A stretch of DNA of 64,000 bases from Micromonospora thermarum (GTDB lineage: Bacteria; Actinomycetota; Actinomycetes; Mycobacteriales; Micromonosporaceae), in assembly GCF_012034245.1 (NCBI RefSeq), contig NZ_JAATEO010000011.1, positions 124,001-188,000 on the forward strand, in the 5' to 3' direction. The stretch's first letter is position 1. Each line of letters begins with the position of its first letter. Both the position numbers and the translations under genes were made by a program. The notes below the pieces were generated by a model that saw only the letters and a program-made list of their open reading frames with translations, was not told where the DNA came from and ran no database searches. Below are positions 30,185-39,656 of this stretch, piece after piece.

Positions 30185-31432
30185 GTGAGCATCACCCCCC
30201 AGGCCAGCGGAGCCGCCGGTGAGCGGACCGGGCTGCGCGTCGCGTACGGCGGTGCGGTGTACCCCGCGGAGGAGATCGCCCGCGGCGCGGCGTACGAGCT
30301 GTTCAGCGCGGACGAGGTGACGGGCTTCGAATGGGCGCCCCGCCCGGGGTCGGCGCTGCCGTGGCGCCGGTTCGTGCACGCCACCGAGGTCGCGGCGGTC
30401 CACGGCGCCTCCGAGCCGGCCGAGGAGGCGGAGGCGCCGCTGCTGGTGCCGCTGCACCGAGAGCGGGGGTGGGCGGCCGTGCACCACCTCTCCCAGCAGC
30501 CGCAGGCCGCCGACGACCCGCTGCTCGCGGCGGTCCGGCGGTCGGCGGTGATCCGGCGCGGCACCCGGATGGTGAAGATCCTGTCGGCCCGGCAGCTCGC
30601 CGGTTACGTGCGGGGCTGGCTGCCGCACGGCTTCTGCTTCCGGGAGTACGACGTCGCGCACCTGCGCACCCCGGCGGCGACGGCGGTGCTGCGCGGCGAC
30701 GGCGCGGGGACGCCGGACGGCGCCGACATCACGTACGCGCTGCGCTGGCGGGCTGCCGACCCGGCGGACTACGACGTGCCGGTCGGCGCGGAGCACCGGG
30801 GGCTGACCGCGCTGGCGCCCCGGGACCGGCTGGGCGCGGCGGTGCTCGGCACCGGGTTCGTCCCCAGCAGCAACCAGTTGGTGCCGGAGTTCATCACCCG
30901 GGACTTCGCGGACCTGCCGATGCCGGCGAACGCCACCCTGCTCGCGTACCCGGCGGACGGCAGCGAGGTGGTGCTGTACACGTACCAGGCGGAGCAGCGG
31001 GGGTGGCTGCGGATGGTGGGCCCGCAGTGGCGGCACCTGCTGGCCGCGGTGCCCGGTGTGTCGCCGGACCAGGAGTACGTCCCGACCGGGGAGGCGCCCC
31101 GCTCCACCCAGTTGGTCGGCGGCTACGGCGGAGGCGACTACGAGGCGGTCTCCGACATGCCCGGCGGCTTCCGGGTGCTGGCGATGACCCGGGCGGCCCG
31201 GTACCCGGTCGACTCGGCGACCCGCCGGGTGCGGTTCGCGCGGTGGCGGGGCGTGCCGTGCCTGGTGCTGCGGGAGGAGGCCGGCTGGCTGCGGCTGCGG
31301 CTGTGCCGGCCGAGCCCGGAGGCGGTGGCCACGACCGGCGCGCAGTGCCACGAGCGGGGCGTCTACGAGACGTGGGCGCCGGGCACCGAGGTGACCGACG
31401 ACCAGGTGGTGGACCACCCGTACGTGCTCTGA
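30185..31432 (+). CDS. Conserved hypothetical protein (415 aa)
   Basis: I do not recognise the family. The protein is soluble and lacks a signal peptide. It contains several Tyr/Trp/Arg-rich beta-type segments (FEWAPRPGSALPWRRFVHATEV, ATLLAYPADGSEVVLYTYQAEQRGWLRMVGPQWRHLL, RFARWRGVPCLVLREEAGWLRLRLC), suggesting repeated SH3-like or beta-barrel modules. GTG at 30185 follows GAGGTGAGG; a longer reading from 30077 is basic and unlikely. It stands on the plus strand inside an otherwise minus-strand housekeeping block, with its own promoter region presumably in 29986-30184. Confidence 0.8.
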   Translation: MSITPQASGAAGERTGLRVAYGGAVYPAEEIARGAAYELFSADEVTGFEWAPRPGSALPWRRFVHATEVAAVHGASEPAEEAEAPLLVPLHRERGWAAVHHLSQQPQAADDPLLAAVRRSAVIRRGTRMVKILSARQLAGYVRGWLPHGFCFREYDVAHLRTPAATAVLRGDGAGTPDGADITYALRWRAADPADYDVPVGAEHRGLTALAPRDRLGAAVLGTGFVPSSNQLVPEFITRDFADLPMPANATLLAYPADGSEVVLYTYQAEQRGWLRMVGPQWRHLLAAVPGVSPDQEYVPTGEAPRSTQLVGGYGGGDYEAVSDMPGGFRVLAMTRAARYPVDSATRRVRFARWRGVPCLVLREEAGWLRLRLCRPSPEAVATTGAQCHERGVYETWAPGTEVTDDQVVDHPYVL

Positions 31433-31520
31433 GGTCGCGCACCGGCCGCCGGCGCATACCGGTTCGCGGCACGGGAATGCGCCCGGGGACCGATGAGGGA
31501 GCGCGACCTCGGGAGAGAGC

Positions 31521-32372
31521 ATGCCGTTCATCACCGTGGGGATGGAGAACTCCGCCCCCATCGACCTGTACTACGAGGACCACGGCTCGGGTCAGCCGAT
31601 CGTGCTGATCCACGGGTTCCCGTTCAACGGCGCGACGTGGGAGAAACAGACCGGGCCGCTGCTGGCCGCCGGATACCGGACGATCACGTACGACCGGCGC
31701 GGTTTCGGCAACTCGGCGCAGCCGGTGTTCGGGTACGACTACGACACGTTCGCCGCCGACCTGGACGTGCTGATGACGGAGCTGGACCTGCGGAACGTGA
31801 TCCTGGTGGGTCACTCCATGGGCACCGGCGAGGTGACCCGCTACCTGGGCGCGTACGGCTCGGACCGGGTGCAGCGGGCCGTGTTGCTCGCACCGTTGGC
31901 GCCGTTCCTGTTGCAGACCGCCGACAACCCGGAGGGCGTCGAGAAGAGCCTGTTCGAGGGCTTCCAGAAGGCGATCATCGAGGACCGGTTCGCGTACCTG
32001 ACCCAGTTCTGCAACGCGTTCTTCAACTACCAGGAGAACAAGGGGAAGCTGGTCAGCGAGGAGGCGTTCCGGGCGCACTGGGAGATCGGCGCGCGGGCCT
32101 CGGCGAAGGGCACCCATGACTGTGTGGACGCCTGGCAGACGGACTTCCGCGGCGACCTGCCGAACATCGACGTGCCGGTGCTGATCGTGCAGGGTGACAA
32201 GGACGCGGTCCTGCCGTACCCGAAGACCGGCGCGCGACTCCAGCCGATGCTGCCGGGCAGCCAGTTGATCACGCTGAAGGGCGCCCCGCACGGCACCCCG
32301 TGGACCAACGCGCCGGAGGTTAACCAGGCGATCATGGAGTTCATCGGCGCGCCGACGATGGCCCGCGCCTGA
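31521..32372 (+). CDS. Alpha/beta hydrolase, non-heme haloperoxidase-like (283 aa)
   Basis: Alpha/beta-hydrolase fold with the oxyanion HGFPFNG segment (about residue 33), nucleophile elbow GHSMG (about 97), acid VPVLIVQGDKD region and catalytic His in GAPHGTPWT. The order and the HGFPFNGATWEKQ start resemble non-heme chloroperoxidases and related esterases/lactonases. The substrate cannot be assigned. GGGAGAG precedes the ATG. It is transcribed with, or next to, the 415-residue hypothetical gene (88-base gap), opposite to metG. Confidence 0.88.
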   Translation: MPFITVGMENSAPIDLYYEDHGSGQPIVLIHGFPFNGATWEKQTGPLLAAGYRTITYDRRGFGNSAQPVFGYDYDTFAADLDVLMTELDLRNVILVGHSMGTGEVTRYLGAYGSDRVQRAVLLAPLAPFLLQTADNPEGVEKSLFEGFQKAIIEDRFAYLTQFCNAFFNYQENKGKLVSEEAFRAHWEIGARASAKGTHDCVDAWQTDFRGDLPNIDVPVLIVQGDKDAVLPYPKTGARLQPMLPGSQLITLKGAPHGTPWTNAPEVNQAIMEFIGAPTMARA

Positions 32373-32463
32373 GCGGGCCCACCACTCGGCGGGCGCGCGC
32401 AGACCGCGGCCACGCTGACACGGTGCGGCCCCGGGCTCACGAGGCCCCGGGGCCGTGCCGTCG

Positions 32464-34266
32464 TCAGCCGGCGAGCCGGGCCAGCTCCTCGTCCACGATC
32501 GACGGGTCGAGCTTGCGGAACACCGGCTTGGGGGCGGCCAGCGGCCGGCCCACCTCCAGCGGCGCCGACTCCCAGCGCGCCCCGACCGTGTAGTCACCGG
32601 TCAGCACCGGGTACGCCGGGCCGCCGTCGAGGTCCTCGACCTGCTCGATCACCGGCATCGGCGCGTGGACGCCGGTGCCGCCCAGCAACTCGTGGATCTT
32701 CTGCGCCGAGTGTGGCAGGAACGGGGTGAGCAGCGTGTTCGCGTCGCTGACCACCTGGAGGGCAACGTGCAGGATGGTGCCCATGCGGGGCTTGTCAGCC
32801 TCGTCCTTGAGCTTCCACGGGGCCTGCTCGGACAGGTAGCGGTTGGCCTCGGCGACGACCTTCATCGCCTCGCCGATGGCCTGCTTCTGCCGGTGCTTGC
32901 CGATCAGCTCGCCGACCGTCGCGAAGCCGGCGCGCGCCACCGCGAGCAGCGCCTCGTCGGCCTCGGTGAGCCCGGCCGGGTCGACCGGCGGGATCGCGCC
33001 GAAGTTCTTCGCGGCCATCGAGATGGACCGGTTGACCAGGTTGCCCCAGCCGGCGACCAGCTCGTCGTTGTTACGGCGGAGGAACTCGGCCCAGGTGAAG
33101 TCGGTGTCGTTGCTCTCCGGACCGGCGACGGCGATGAAGTAGCGCAGCGCGTCGGCGTCGTACCGGTCGAGGAAGTCGCGGACGTAGATGACCACCTTGC
33201 GGGACGAGGAGAACTTGCGCCCCTCCATGGTCAGGAACTCGCTGGAGACCACCTCGGTCGGCAGGTTCAGCCGGCCCAGCTCGCCGGGCTGCCCGTCGCG
33301 CGCGCCCTCGCCGGAGTAGCCGGACAGCAGGGCGGGCCAGATCACCGAGTGGAAGACGATGTTGTCCTTGCCCATGAAGTAGTAGCCGCGGGCGTCCTTG
33401 CCCTCCCCGTCGGCGGACCACCACCTGCGCCACGCCTCCGGGTCGCCGGAGCGGCGGGCCCACTCGATCGAGGCGGACAGGTAGCCGATGACCGCGTCGA
33501 ACCAGACGTAGATGCGCTTGTCCGCCCGGTCCCGCCAGCCGTCGAGCGGGATCGGGACGCCCCACTCCAGGTCGCGCGTGATGGCCCGGGGCTGGAGGTC
33601 GTCGAGCAGGTTCTTCGAGAAGCGCAGCACGTTGGGCCGCCAGCCCTCGCGGGTGGCCAGCCACTGCCGCAGCACGTCGGCCAGGGCCGGCAGGTCCAGG
33701 AAGAAGTGCTCGGTCTCGACGAACTTCGGCGTCTCCCCGTTGATCTTCGACCTGGGGTTGATCAGGTCGATCGGGTCGAGCTGGTTGCCGCAGTTGTCGC
33801 ACTGGTCACCGCGGGCGCTCTCGTAGCCGCAGATGGGGCAGGTGCCCTCGATGTAGCGGTCGGGCAGGGTCCGGCCGGTGGACGGCGAGATCGCGCCCAT
33901 GGTGGTCTTCGGCACGATGTAGCCGTTGCGGTGCATCCCCTCGAACAACTCCTGCACCACCGCGTAGTGGTTGCGGGTGGTGGTGCGGGTGAACAGGTCG
34001 TACGACAGCCCGAGGCCGTGCAGGTCCTCGACGATCACCCGGTTGTAGCGGTCGGCGAGCTCGCGGGGGGTGACCCCCTCGGCGTCGGCCTGCACCTGGA
34101 TCGGCGTGCCGTGCTCGTCGGTGCCGGAGACCATGAGCACGTCGTGGCCGGCCATGCGCATGTACCGGGCGAAGACGTCGGAGGGAACGCCGAAACCGGA
34201 GACATGGCCGATGTGGCGCGGGCCGTTGGCGTAGGGCCAGGCAACCGCCGCGAGAACGTGACTCAT
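32464..34266 (-). CDS. metG: Methionyl-tRNA synthetase (600 aa)
   Basis: Class I synthetase charging initiator and elongator tRNA-Met. HIGH motif as RHIGH (17-21), zinc knuckle [17 protein letters not shown] (about 141-157) and KMSKS-type loop KFSSSRK (about 350). It lacks the C-terminal tRNA-binding EMAP domain, as in the shorter actinobacterial form. The much longer open frame upstream is a GC-rich artefact; ATG at 34266 fits the family start [16 protein letters not shown]. Confidence 0.97.
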   Translation of the reverse strand: MSHVLAAVAWPYANGPRHIGHVSGFGVPSDVFARYMRMAGHDVLMVSGTDEHGTPIQVQADAEGVTPRELADRYNRVIVEDLHGLGLSYDLFTRTTTRNHYAVVQELFEGMHRNGYIVPKTTMGAISPSTGRTLPDRYIEGTCPICGYESARGDQCDNCGNQLDPIDLINPRSKINGETPKFVETEHFFLDLPALADVLRQWLATREGWRPNVLRFSKNLLDDLQPRAITRDLEWGVPIPLDGWRDRADKRIYVWFDAVIGYLSASIEWARRSGDPEAWRRWWSADGEGKDARGYYFMGKDNIVFHSVIWPALLSGYSGEGARDGQPGELGRLNLPTEVVSSEFLTMEGRKFSSSRKVVIYVRDFLDRYDADALRYFIAVAGPESNDTDFTWAEFLRRNNDELVAGWGNLVNRSISMAAKNFGAIPPVDPAGLTEADEALLAVARAGFATVGELIGKHRQKQAIGEAMKVVAEANRYLSEQAPWKLKDEADKPRMGTILHVALQVVSDANTLLTPFLPHSAQKIHELLGGTGVHAPMPVIEQVEDLDGGPAYPVLTGDYTVGARWESAPLEVGRPLAAPKPVFRKLDPSIVDEELARLAG

Positions 34267-34455
34267 GACCAGCAAGCCTAGTGACCCGCGCGGGACGGCT
34301 GCGAACCAATAGGGCGCGAGTCGGTCACCCGGTGCGCCGGTCCGCCGGCCGGCTGACCCCGGGCCGACCGGCAGGCCCGAAAGGCCACCTGTCATCCGAT
34401 TTGTCCCCCGACACGCGGGCCAGCATGCCCGGCGAGACGCACGGAGCGGTGTGCA

Positions 34456-35343
34456 ATGGACACCGTGAGTGGCAGACGAGCCGACGAGCGTCCGTCCGGC
34501 CCGCCGGCCGGCGGCCGCCACGACCCCGCCGGACCACCACGCGGGAGCGCGGTGGCGCCGCACCCGCGGCCGGTACCGGCCGCACCGCCGGAGGCGGAGC
34601 CCGCCGTCGAGGTCGAGCCGACCACCGGGGCGCCGCTCGACGCGCTGCCACGTCGCGTCCCGGTGCGCCAGCCGCGCCGGCTGCGCCGCGGCCGCTCCCG
34701 GACCGGGGGTACGCCGGACGGCGAGGAGTCCTGGGCGCCGATCGAGGAGGTGCACTGGGACGGCACGCCGGTCAAGCCGGAACCGGAGCCCGAGCGCACC
34801 CGGTCGCCGCGGTTCGAGCGGTGGCGGCGACGGGTCCGCCGGCCCGCGCACCCGCCCGACCCGCTGCCCGGCCTGGCCACACTGGTGGCCCTCAGCCTGG
34901 TGGCGGCGTTCTTCGCCTGGGTGAGCGCGGCCCCGCTGTGGCTCGCGGTCGGGCACTCCACGTCCGGCCGCGTGGTGATCGACGACTGCACCGGCGGCGG
35001 GCTCACCCAGCGCTGTCGCGGCACCTTCCTCGCCACCGAGGCCCGGTGGGTCGCGCACGGGGTGAGGGTGAGCGGGGTGCCCGCGGAACGGGCGACGCCC
35101 GGCAGTTGGGTGGCGGCCCGGATGACCGGCCCGGACGCCAGCACCGCGTACGTCGACGCCGGAGCCGCCGCGCACCTGCGCTGGCTGCTCGGCCTGCTGA
35201 CGGTGACCGGCTGCGGCGCCGGGATCGCCCGCTGGACCGGGGCCACGCGGCTGGCCGACCGCCGCGCCCGCCGCTGTGCGATCGCCGCCTCGGCAGCCGG
35301 CCCGTTCCTCATCACGGTCGGCTTCCTCGCCGCCGCCTGGTAG
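34456..35343 (+). CDS. Hypothetical membrane protein (295 aa)
   Basis: Not recognised. A long Pro/Arg-rich cytoplasmic N-terminus (about 1-135) precedes a membrane segment ([26 protein letters not shown]), an extracytoplasmic part with two cysteines ([14 protein letters not shown]) that could form a disulfide, and two C-terminal membrane segments ([38 protein letters not shown]). The extracytoplasmic stretch VIDDCTGG...[12 protein letters not shown] looks like a small beta domain. It lies between divergent metG and convergent rsmI. Confidence 0.75.
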   Translation: MDTVSGRRADERPSGPPAGGRHDPAGPPRGSAVAPHPRPVPAAPPEAEPAVEVEPTTGAPLDALPRRVPVRQPRRLRRGRSRTGGTPDGEESWAPIEEVHWDGTPVKPEPEPERTRSPRFERWRRRVRRPAHPPDPLPGLATLVALSLVAAFFAWVSAAPLWLAVGHSTSGRVVIDDCTGGGLTQRCRGTFLATEARWVAHGVRVSGVPAERATPGSWVAARMTGPDASTAYVDAGAAAHLRWLLGLLTVTGCGAGIARWTGATRLADRRARRCAIAASAAGPFLITVGFLAAAW

Positions 35344-35370
35344 GCGAAGGAAGGGTCCCTCCTTGCACCC

Positions 35371-36219
35371 TCAGCGGTGGACCACGTCATAGACCTCGCG
35401 GCGGCGCAGGCCGTACTCGGCGGCGACCTCGGTGACCGCGTCGCGACGGGACCTGCCGGCCGCCTCCCGCTCGGCGACCGCGGCGCGCAGCGTGTCGTCG
35501 TCGGGCCGCTCGGCGGTGACCGGTGGCGCGCCGGCCACCACCAGCGTGATCTCGCCGCGCGGCTCGCCCTCGGCGGCCCACTCGGCCAACTGCCCGAGCG
35601 GGCGCCGGAGCACCTCCTCGTACGTCTTGGTCAGTTCGCGGCAGAGCGCGGCGGGCCGGTCGGGGCCGAACGCGGCGGCCAGGTCGGCCAGGGCGCCGGT
35701 GATCCGGTGCGGCGCCTCGAAGAAGACCAGCGTGCGCTCCTCGGTGGCGAGCGCGCGGAGCCGGGACCGGCGGGCGGCGGGGGTACGCGGCAGGAAGCCC
35801 TCGAAGCAGAACCGGTCGCTGGGCAACCCGGAGAGGGCCAGCGCCGTGGTGACCGCGCTGGGACCGGGCGCGGCGGTGACCGGCACCCCCGCGTCCAGCG
35901 CCGCCCGGACCAGCCGGTAACCGGGGTCGGAGACGCTCGGCATGCCACCGTCGGTCACGAGGGCGACCACGTACCCGGCGACGAGCACGTCGACCAGTTC
36001 CGGCGTACGCCGCTCCTCGTTGCCCTCGAAGTACGAGACGATCCGCCCGGGCACGGTCACGTCGAGGTCCCGGGCGAGGCGGGTGAGCCGCCGGGTGTCC
36101 TCCGCGGCCACCACGTCGGCGGCCTCGAGCACCTCGCGGAAGCGGGCCGACGCGTCGGCCGGGTTCCCGAGCGGCGCGCCGAGGAGGATCAGGCGTCCGA
36201 CATCGGACTTTTCACCCAC
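35371..36219 (-). CDS. rsmI: 16S rRNA (cytidine-1402-2'-O)-methyltransferase (282 aa)
   Basis: A tetrapyrrole-methylase-fold enzyme acting on C1402 of 16S rRNA. The signature GRLILLGAPLGNPADASARF begins the domain, with EDTRRL, VALVTDGGMPSVSDPG and FCFEGFLPR following. GTG at 36219 has AGGAG 9 bases upstream and fits the usual family start; ATG at 36237 lacks a ribosome site. Divergent from the mannosyltransferase gene (84-base gap). Confidence 0.95.
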   Translation of the reverse strand: MGEKSDVGRLILLGAPLGNPADASARFREVLEAADVVAAEDTRRLTRLARDLDVTVPGRIVSYFEGNEERRTPELVDVLVAGYVVALVTDGGMPSVSDPGYRLVRAALDAGVPVTAAPGPSAVTTALALSGLPSDRFCFEGFLPRTPAARRSRLRALATEERTLVFFEAPHRITGALADLAAAFGPDRPAALCRELTKTYEEVLRRPLGQLAEWAAEGEPRGEITLVVAGAPPVTAERPDDDTLRAAVAEREAAGRSRRDAVTEVAAEYGLRRREVYDVVHR

Positions 36220-36303
36220 GAGACGGCGCTCCTTCATCGACGGCGGTAGGGATTGTTGGGACGACGGCCGCCACCGGCCACCTTCGCAGCCTACGATCGC
36301 GGG

Positions 36304-37992
36304 GTGACTCAGGCGTCGACAGCGCACCCCGCCGGCCAGGCCGAGCCGGAGCACGCCGCTCCCGAGGACCGGGACCAGGCACCCGGCGACCGGAACGGCG
36401 ACGTCCCCGGCGTGGTCCGGCGCCGGCTCGCCACCGTCGACGCCCACCTCGACGGGCGGTCCTGGCTGGCGACCGCGGTGATCGTCGCGATCGCGGCGAT
36501 CCTGCGCTTCCTCAACCTCAGCCACCCGCCGGGCAAGGTCTTCGACGAGGTCTACTACGCCCGCGACGCGTGGGGCCTGGTCGACAAGGGCGTCGAGTGG
36601 AACTACAAGGACGGCGGCCCGTCGTACGTGGTCCACCCGCCGCTCGGCAAGTGGCTGATCGGGCTCGGCGAGTGGGCCTTCGGATACTCCGACGCCGAGC
36701 ACCGCCTCTCGGCCGCCGGGCACCTGGTCACCACCGCCCCGGAGTTCGCCTGGCGGTTCTCGGCGGCGGTCGTCGGGACGCTGTCCGTGCTGCTGCTGGT
36801 GCGGATCGCCCGGCGGTTGTTCCGGTCGACCGTGCTGGCCTGCGCCGCCGGCCTGCTGCTCGCCCTCGACGGGTTCCACCTGGTGCTGTCGCGCACCGCG
36901 CTGCTCGACATCTTCCTGCTCTTCTTCGTGCTGGCCGCCTTCGGCGCGCTGGTGCTCGACCGGGACGCCCGCCGGCGCCGCTGGGCCCGGGCACTGGAGG
37001 CCGGGCTGGACCCGGCCCGGCCCGGTCGCGCCGGCCGCCCCCCGGGTGGCTGGCGGAACTGGCCGTGGTGGCGGCTGGCGGCCGGGGTGCTGTTCGGCTG
37101 CGCCTGCGCCGTGAAGTGGAGCGCCCTGTACTTCCTGCCGGCGTTCGCGCTGCTGGTGATCCTCTGGGAGGTCGGCGTGCGCCGCTCGGCGGGGGCACGC
37201 CGGCCCTGGCGGGACACCCTGCTCGACGAGGTGCCCTGGCTCGTGCTGGCCGGGCTGCTGATGGTGGTCACGTACGTGGCCACCTGGTCCGGCTGGCTGC
37301 TGGGGGACGAGGGCTACTACCGGGTGATCGACGCGCAACGGTGGCCGAACGCCCCGCTGAGCGACACCCCGGTGATCGGGGCGCTCGCCAACCTGATCGA
37401 GTACCACAAGGCCGCGTACGGCTTCCACGCCCAGCTGGACGACCCGCACAAGTACCAGTCGTGGCCGTGGCAGTGGCTGCTGCTGGGCCGGCCGGTCGCC
37501 TTCTACTGGTCCGGTGACGGGTCCTGCGGGGCGGCGAGCTGCGCCTCCGAGGTCCTGCTGCTCGGCACTCCCCTGCTCTGGTGGTCGTTCCTGCCGGCCC
37601 TGGTCGCGCTGGCCTGGCTGGGCCTCGCCCGGCGGGACTGGCGCGCCGGGGCGATCCTGCTGTGCGTGGCCGCCGGCCTGCTGCCGTGGTTCTGGTTCGC
37701 CGTCGACGGCGGGCGCACGATGTTCTCCTTCTACACCGCGCCGACGCTGCCGTTCCTGGTGCTGGCGGTGACGTACGTGCTGGGGGCGATCGTCGGCCCG
37801 CCCGACCCGGCCGGGGACGCCGCGGCGCGGGAGGCCAGCCGGGACCGCCGGCTCGTCGGCGGCGTCATCGCCGGGGCGTACGTGCTGCTGGTGGCGCTCT
37901 GCTTCGCGTACTTCTATCCGCTCTTCGTCGGCGAGACGATCCCGTACGCCGACTGGTCCAACCGGATGTGGCTGGACGGCCGCTGGATCTGA
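36304..37992 (+). CDS. pmt: Dolichyl-phosphate-mannose-type protein O-mannosyltransferase (562 aa)
   Basis: A GT39 integral membrane enzyme that transfers mannose from polyprenyl-phosphate-mannose to Ser/Thr of secreted proteins. The hallmark acidic pair appears as FDEVYYARDAW (about residues 80-90), followed by roughly ten membrane segments, and the C-terminal YPLFVGETIPYADWSNRMWLDGRWI is typical of actinobacterial Pmt. GTG at 36304 opens the frame. Secreted Thr/Ser/Pro-rich proteins encoded nearby (for example 39657-40247) could be substrates; that is inference. Confidence 0.94.
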   Translation: MTQASTAHPAGQAEPEHAAPEDRDQAPGDRNGDVPGVVRRRLATVDAHLDGRSWLATAVIVAIAAILRFLNLSHPPGKVFDEVYYARDAWGLVDKGVEWNYKDGGPSYVVHPPLGKWLIGLGEWAFGYSDAEHRLSAAGHLVTTAPEFAWRFSAAVVGTLSVLLLVRIARRLFRSTVLACAAGLLLALDGFHLVLSRTALLDIFLLFFVLAAFGALVLDRDARRRRWARALEAGLDPARPGRAGRPPGGWRNWPWWRLAAGVLFGCACAVKWSALYFLPAFALLVILWEVGVRRSAGARRPWRDTLLDEVPWLVLAGLLMVVTYVATWSGWLLGDEGYYRVIDAQRWPNAPLSDTPVIGALANLIEYHKAAYGFHAQLDDPHKYQSWPWQWLLLGRPVAFYWSGDGSCGAASCASEVLLLGTPLLWWSFLPALVALAWLGLARRDWRAGAILLCVAAGLLPWFWFAVDGGRTMFSFYTAPTLPFLVLAVTYVLGAIVGPPDPAGDAAAREASRDRRLVGGVIAGAYVLLVALCFAYFYPLFVGETIPYADWSNRMWLDGRWI

Positions 37993-38002
37993 CCGGCGAC
38001 GA

Positions 38003-38036
38003 TGTCGTGTCCGGCGGCACGCCGCCGGACACGACA
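38003..38036 (+). terminator. Perfect 15-bp hairpin after pmt
   Basis: 38003-38017 and 38022-38036 are exact reverse complements around a 4-base CACG loop, 11 bases past the pmt stop. Confidence 0.75.
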
Positions 38037-38052
38037 CGGTCGGATGACGGGA

Positions 38053-38085
38053 AAAGGGCCCGCACGCGCTGCGTGCGGGCCCTTT
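38053..38085 (+). terminator. Second perfect 15-bp hairpin ending in TTTC
   Basis: 38053-38067 pairs exactly with 38071-38085 around GCT. An AAA before and TTT after make it the more classical intrinsic terminator of this tandem pair. Confidence 0.8.
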
Positions 38086-38440
38086 CACGTAGACGCGCGC
38101 CCCGATCGCCTGCCACGGGGGAAGCGGGCGATTGGAGCGCGCAGGGAGAGCTTAACCAGCCCGGAGCAGCGGCACAACGGGTCGACTCGGGTCAGATTTC
38201 CGACCGACGCCACGCCGGACAAGTGGTTTACCTGCGACAGGTGACGGTCCGTCAGCCGACGGCCACGTGACGAGACGGTTAACGCGAGACGGTGCGAATC
38301 GGACCGGTCGGCCGAGCCGGCGACGGATTCCCGCCGTGTATCGATGGATTTAACATCCTCGTCATCCCCTGTGGGGTCCGCCGGCACTCGGCACGACTGC
38401 ACTGTCGGCCGACCCCCCGACCGATCGGATGGAGTACGCG

Positions 38441-39094
38441 ATGACCCGCACCCTCCGCTGGCTCGGTGGCCTTGTGGCCGCCGCCACCCTCTCGACCCTC
38501 GGCCTCGCCGCTCCGGCGCGTGCGGCGACGATCTCGGTGCCGCTGCGCACGCTCGTCGCCGACCTGCCCGTCGCGTCCGAGGTACGCACCGGGTACTCCC
38601 GCGACCTGTTCCCGCACTGGATCGACGCCGACGGGGACGGCTGCAACACCCGGTACGAGGTGCTGATCGCCGAGGCCACCACCAGCCCGTCGGTCGGCTC
38701 CGGCTGCTACCTGTCCGGCGGTCGCTGGTACTCCTACTACGACGCCGCCTACTGGACCAACCCATCCGATCTCGACATCGACCACCTGGTGCCGCTCGCG
38801 GAGGCCTGGGACTCGGGCGCCCGCAACTGGACGACCTCCCGCCGGCAGTCGTTCGCCAACGACCTCGGCGACGCGCGGTCGCTGGTGGCGGTGACCGACA
38901 ACGTCAACCAGGCCAAGGGCGACCAGGATCCGGCGACCTGGCTGCCGACGTACGAGAAGTGCCGCTACGTCCGGGAGTGGGCGGCGGTGAAGACCCGCTG
39001 GCGGCTGAGCGTGGACAGCGTCGAGAAGAACACGCTGACCAGTTGGGCCAACTCCTGCTCGAACGTTACGGTCACCGTGACCCACGCGTACTGA
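38441..39094 (+). CDS. Secreted HNH-type nuclease, DUF1524 (217 aa)
   Basis: A predicted secreted endonuclease. A Sec signal peptide spans residues 1-28 (MTRTLRW...ALA-type end PARA), with mature protein starting ATISVPLRTL. The DUF1524/HNH core is clear: DADGDGCNTRYEVL, the metal-binding DLDIDHLVPLAEAWDSGA and LVAVTDNVNQAKGDQDPATWLP. Four cysteines in the mature part may pair. ATG at 38441 is preceded by GGAG. Likely role is extracellular nucleic-acid degradation for nutrition or defence. It is followed after 19 bases by an unrelated MmcQ/YjbR gene. Confidence 0.92.
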   Translation: MTRTLRWLGGLVAAATLSTLGLAAPARAATISVPLRTLVADLPVASEVRTGYSRDLFPHWIDADGDGCNTRYEVLIAEATTSPSVGSGCYLSGGRWYSYYDAAYWTNPSDLDIDHLVPLAEAWDSGARNWTTSRRQSFANDLGDARSLVAVTDNVNQAKGDQDPATWLPTYEKCRYVREWAAVKTRWRLSVDSVEKNTLTSWANSCSNVTVTVTHAY

Positions 39095-39113
39095 CCGGGG
39101 AGGGGCGAGGCGG

Positions 39114-39491
39114 ATGGCCCTGCTGGAGCGCGTACGCGCCATCTGCCTCGCCCTGCCCGAGGTCACCGAGCGGCCCAGCCACGGCTCGCCGACCTGGTTC
39201 GTCCGCGGAAAGAGCGTCTTCGTCACGTTGCACGCCGACGGCCACCACGCCGACGACTTCCCGCACCTGTGGTGCGCCGCCCCGCCGGGCGCCCAGGAGG
39301 CGCTCACCGCGGCCGACCCCGGCCGCTTCTTCCGGCCACCCTATGTGGGCGGTCGCGGTTGGCTCGGCGTGCGCCTGGACGGGCCGGTGGACTGGCCGGA
39401 GATCGCCGAGCTGTGCGAGGACGCGTACCGGGTGATCGCCCCGCGGCGGCTCGTCGCCCTCCTCGACGACGGCGCGGCCGACCGGGGATGA
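39114..39491 (+). CDS. MmcQ/YjbR family protein (125 aa)
   Basis: A small CyaY-like fold DNA-binding-type protein. Family hallmarks are the N-terminal LPEVTERPSHGSPTWFVRGKSVFVTLH and C-terminal PPYVGGRGWLGVRLDG..DWPEIAELCEDAYRVIAPRRL. Biochemical role is unknown; MmcQ was linked to mitomycin resistance clusters but most homologues are uncharacterised. A GGAGG-rich ribosome site precedes the ATG. Confidence 0.9.
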   Translation: MALLERVRAICLALPEVTERPSHGSPTWFVRGKSVFVTLHADGHHADDFPHLWCAAPPGAQEALTAADPGRFFRPPYVGGRGWLGVRLDGPVDWPEIAELCEDAYRVIAPRRLVALLDDGAADRG

Positions 39492-39656
39492 AAGCCCTCG
39501 CACGCCGAATGTCCCATCCTGGGCTTGCTGGGCCGTTTGTCGCCGTCTGCGCCTGATCCGCCCGGGATTCGGTATTTTCACATTCCGAAGACAAGGTGCC
39601 GGAGGGCTCCGGAGAAGCGGACATAAGGCACCTACCGCCCCTCTAGCCTCGGCCGG

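Larger units (their letters stand above)
37993..38440. other. 448-base gap: hairpins and short palindromes
   Basis: After the pmt stop lie three successive hairpins (listed separately, plus an imperfect one with 38095-38112 pairing to 38125-38142). Nearer the nuclease gene are small palindromes ACCTG-CGA-CAGGT (38230-38242) and GGAT-TTAAC-ATCC (38344-38356), the only AT-richer spot here, and a plausible promoter/operator area. No credible coding frame was found. Confidence 0.6.
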
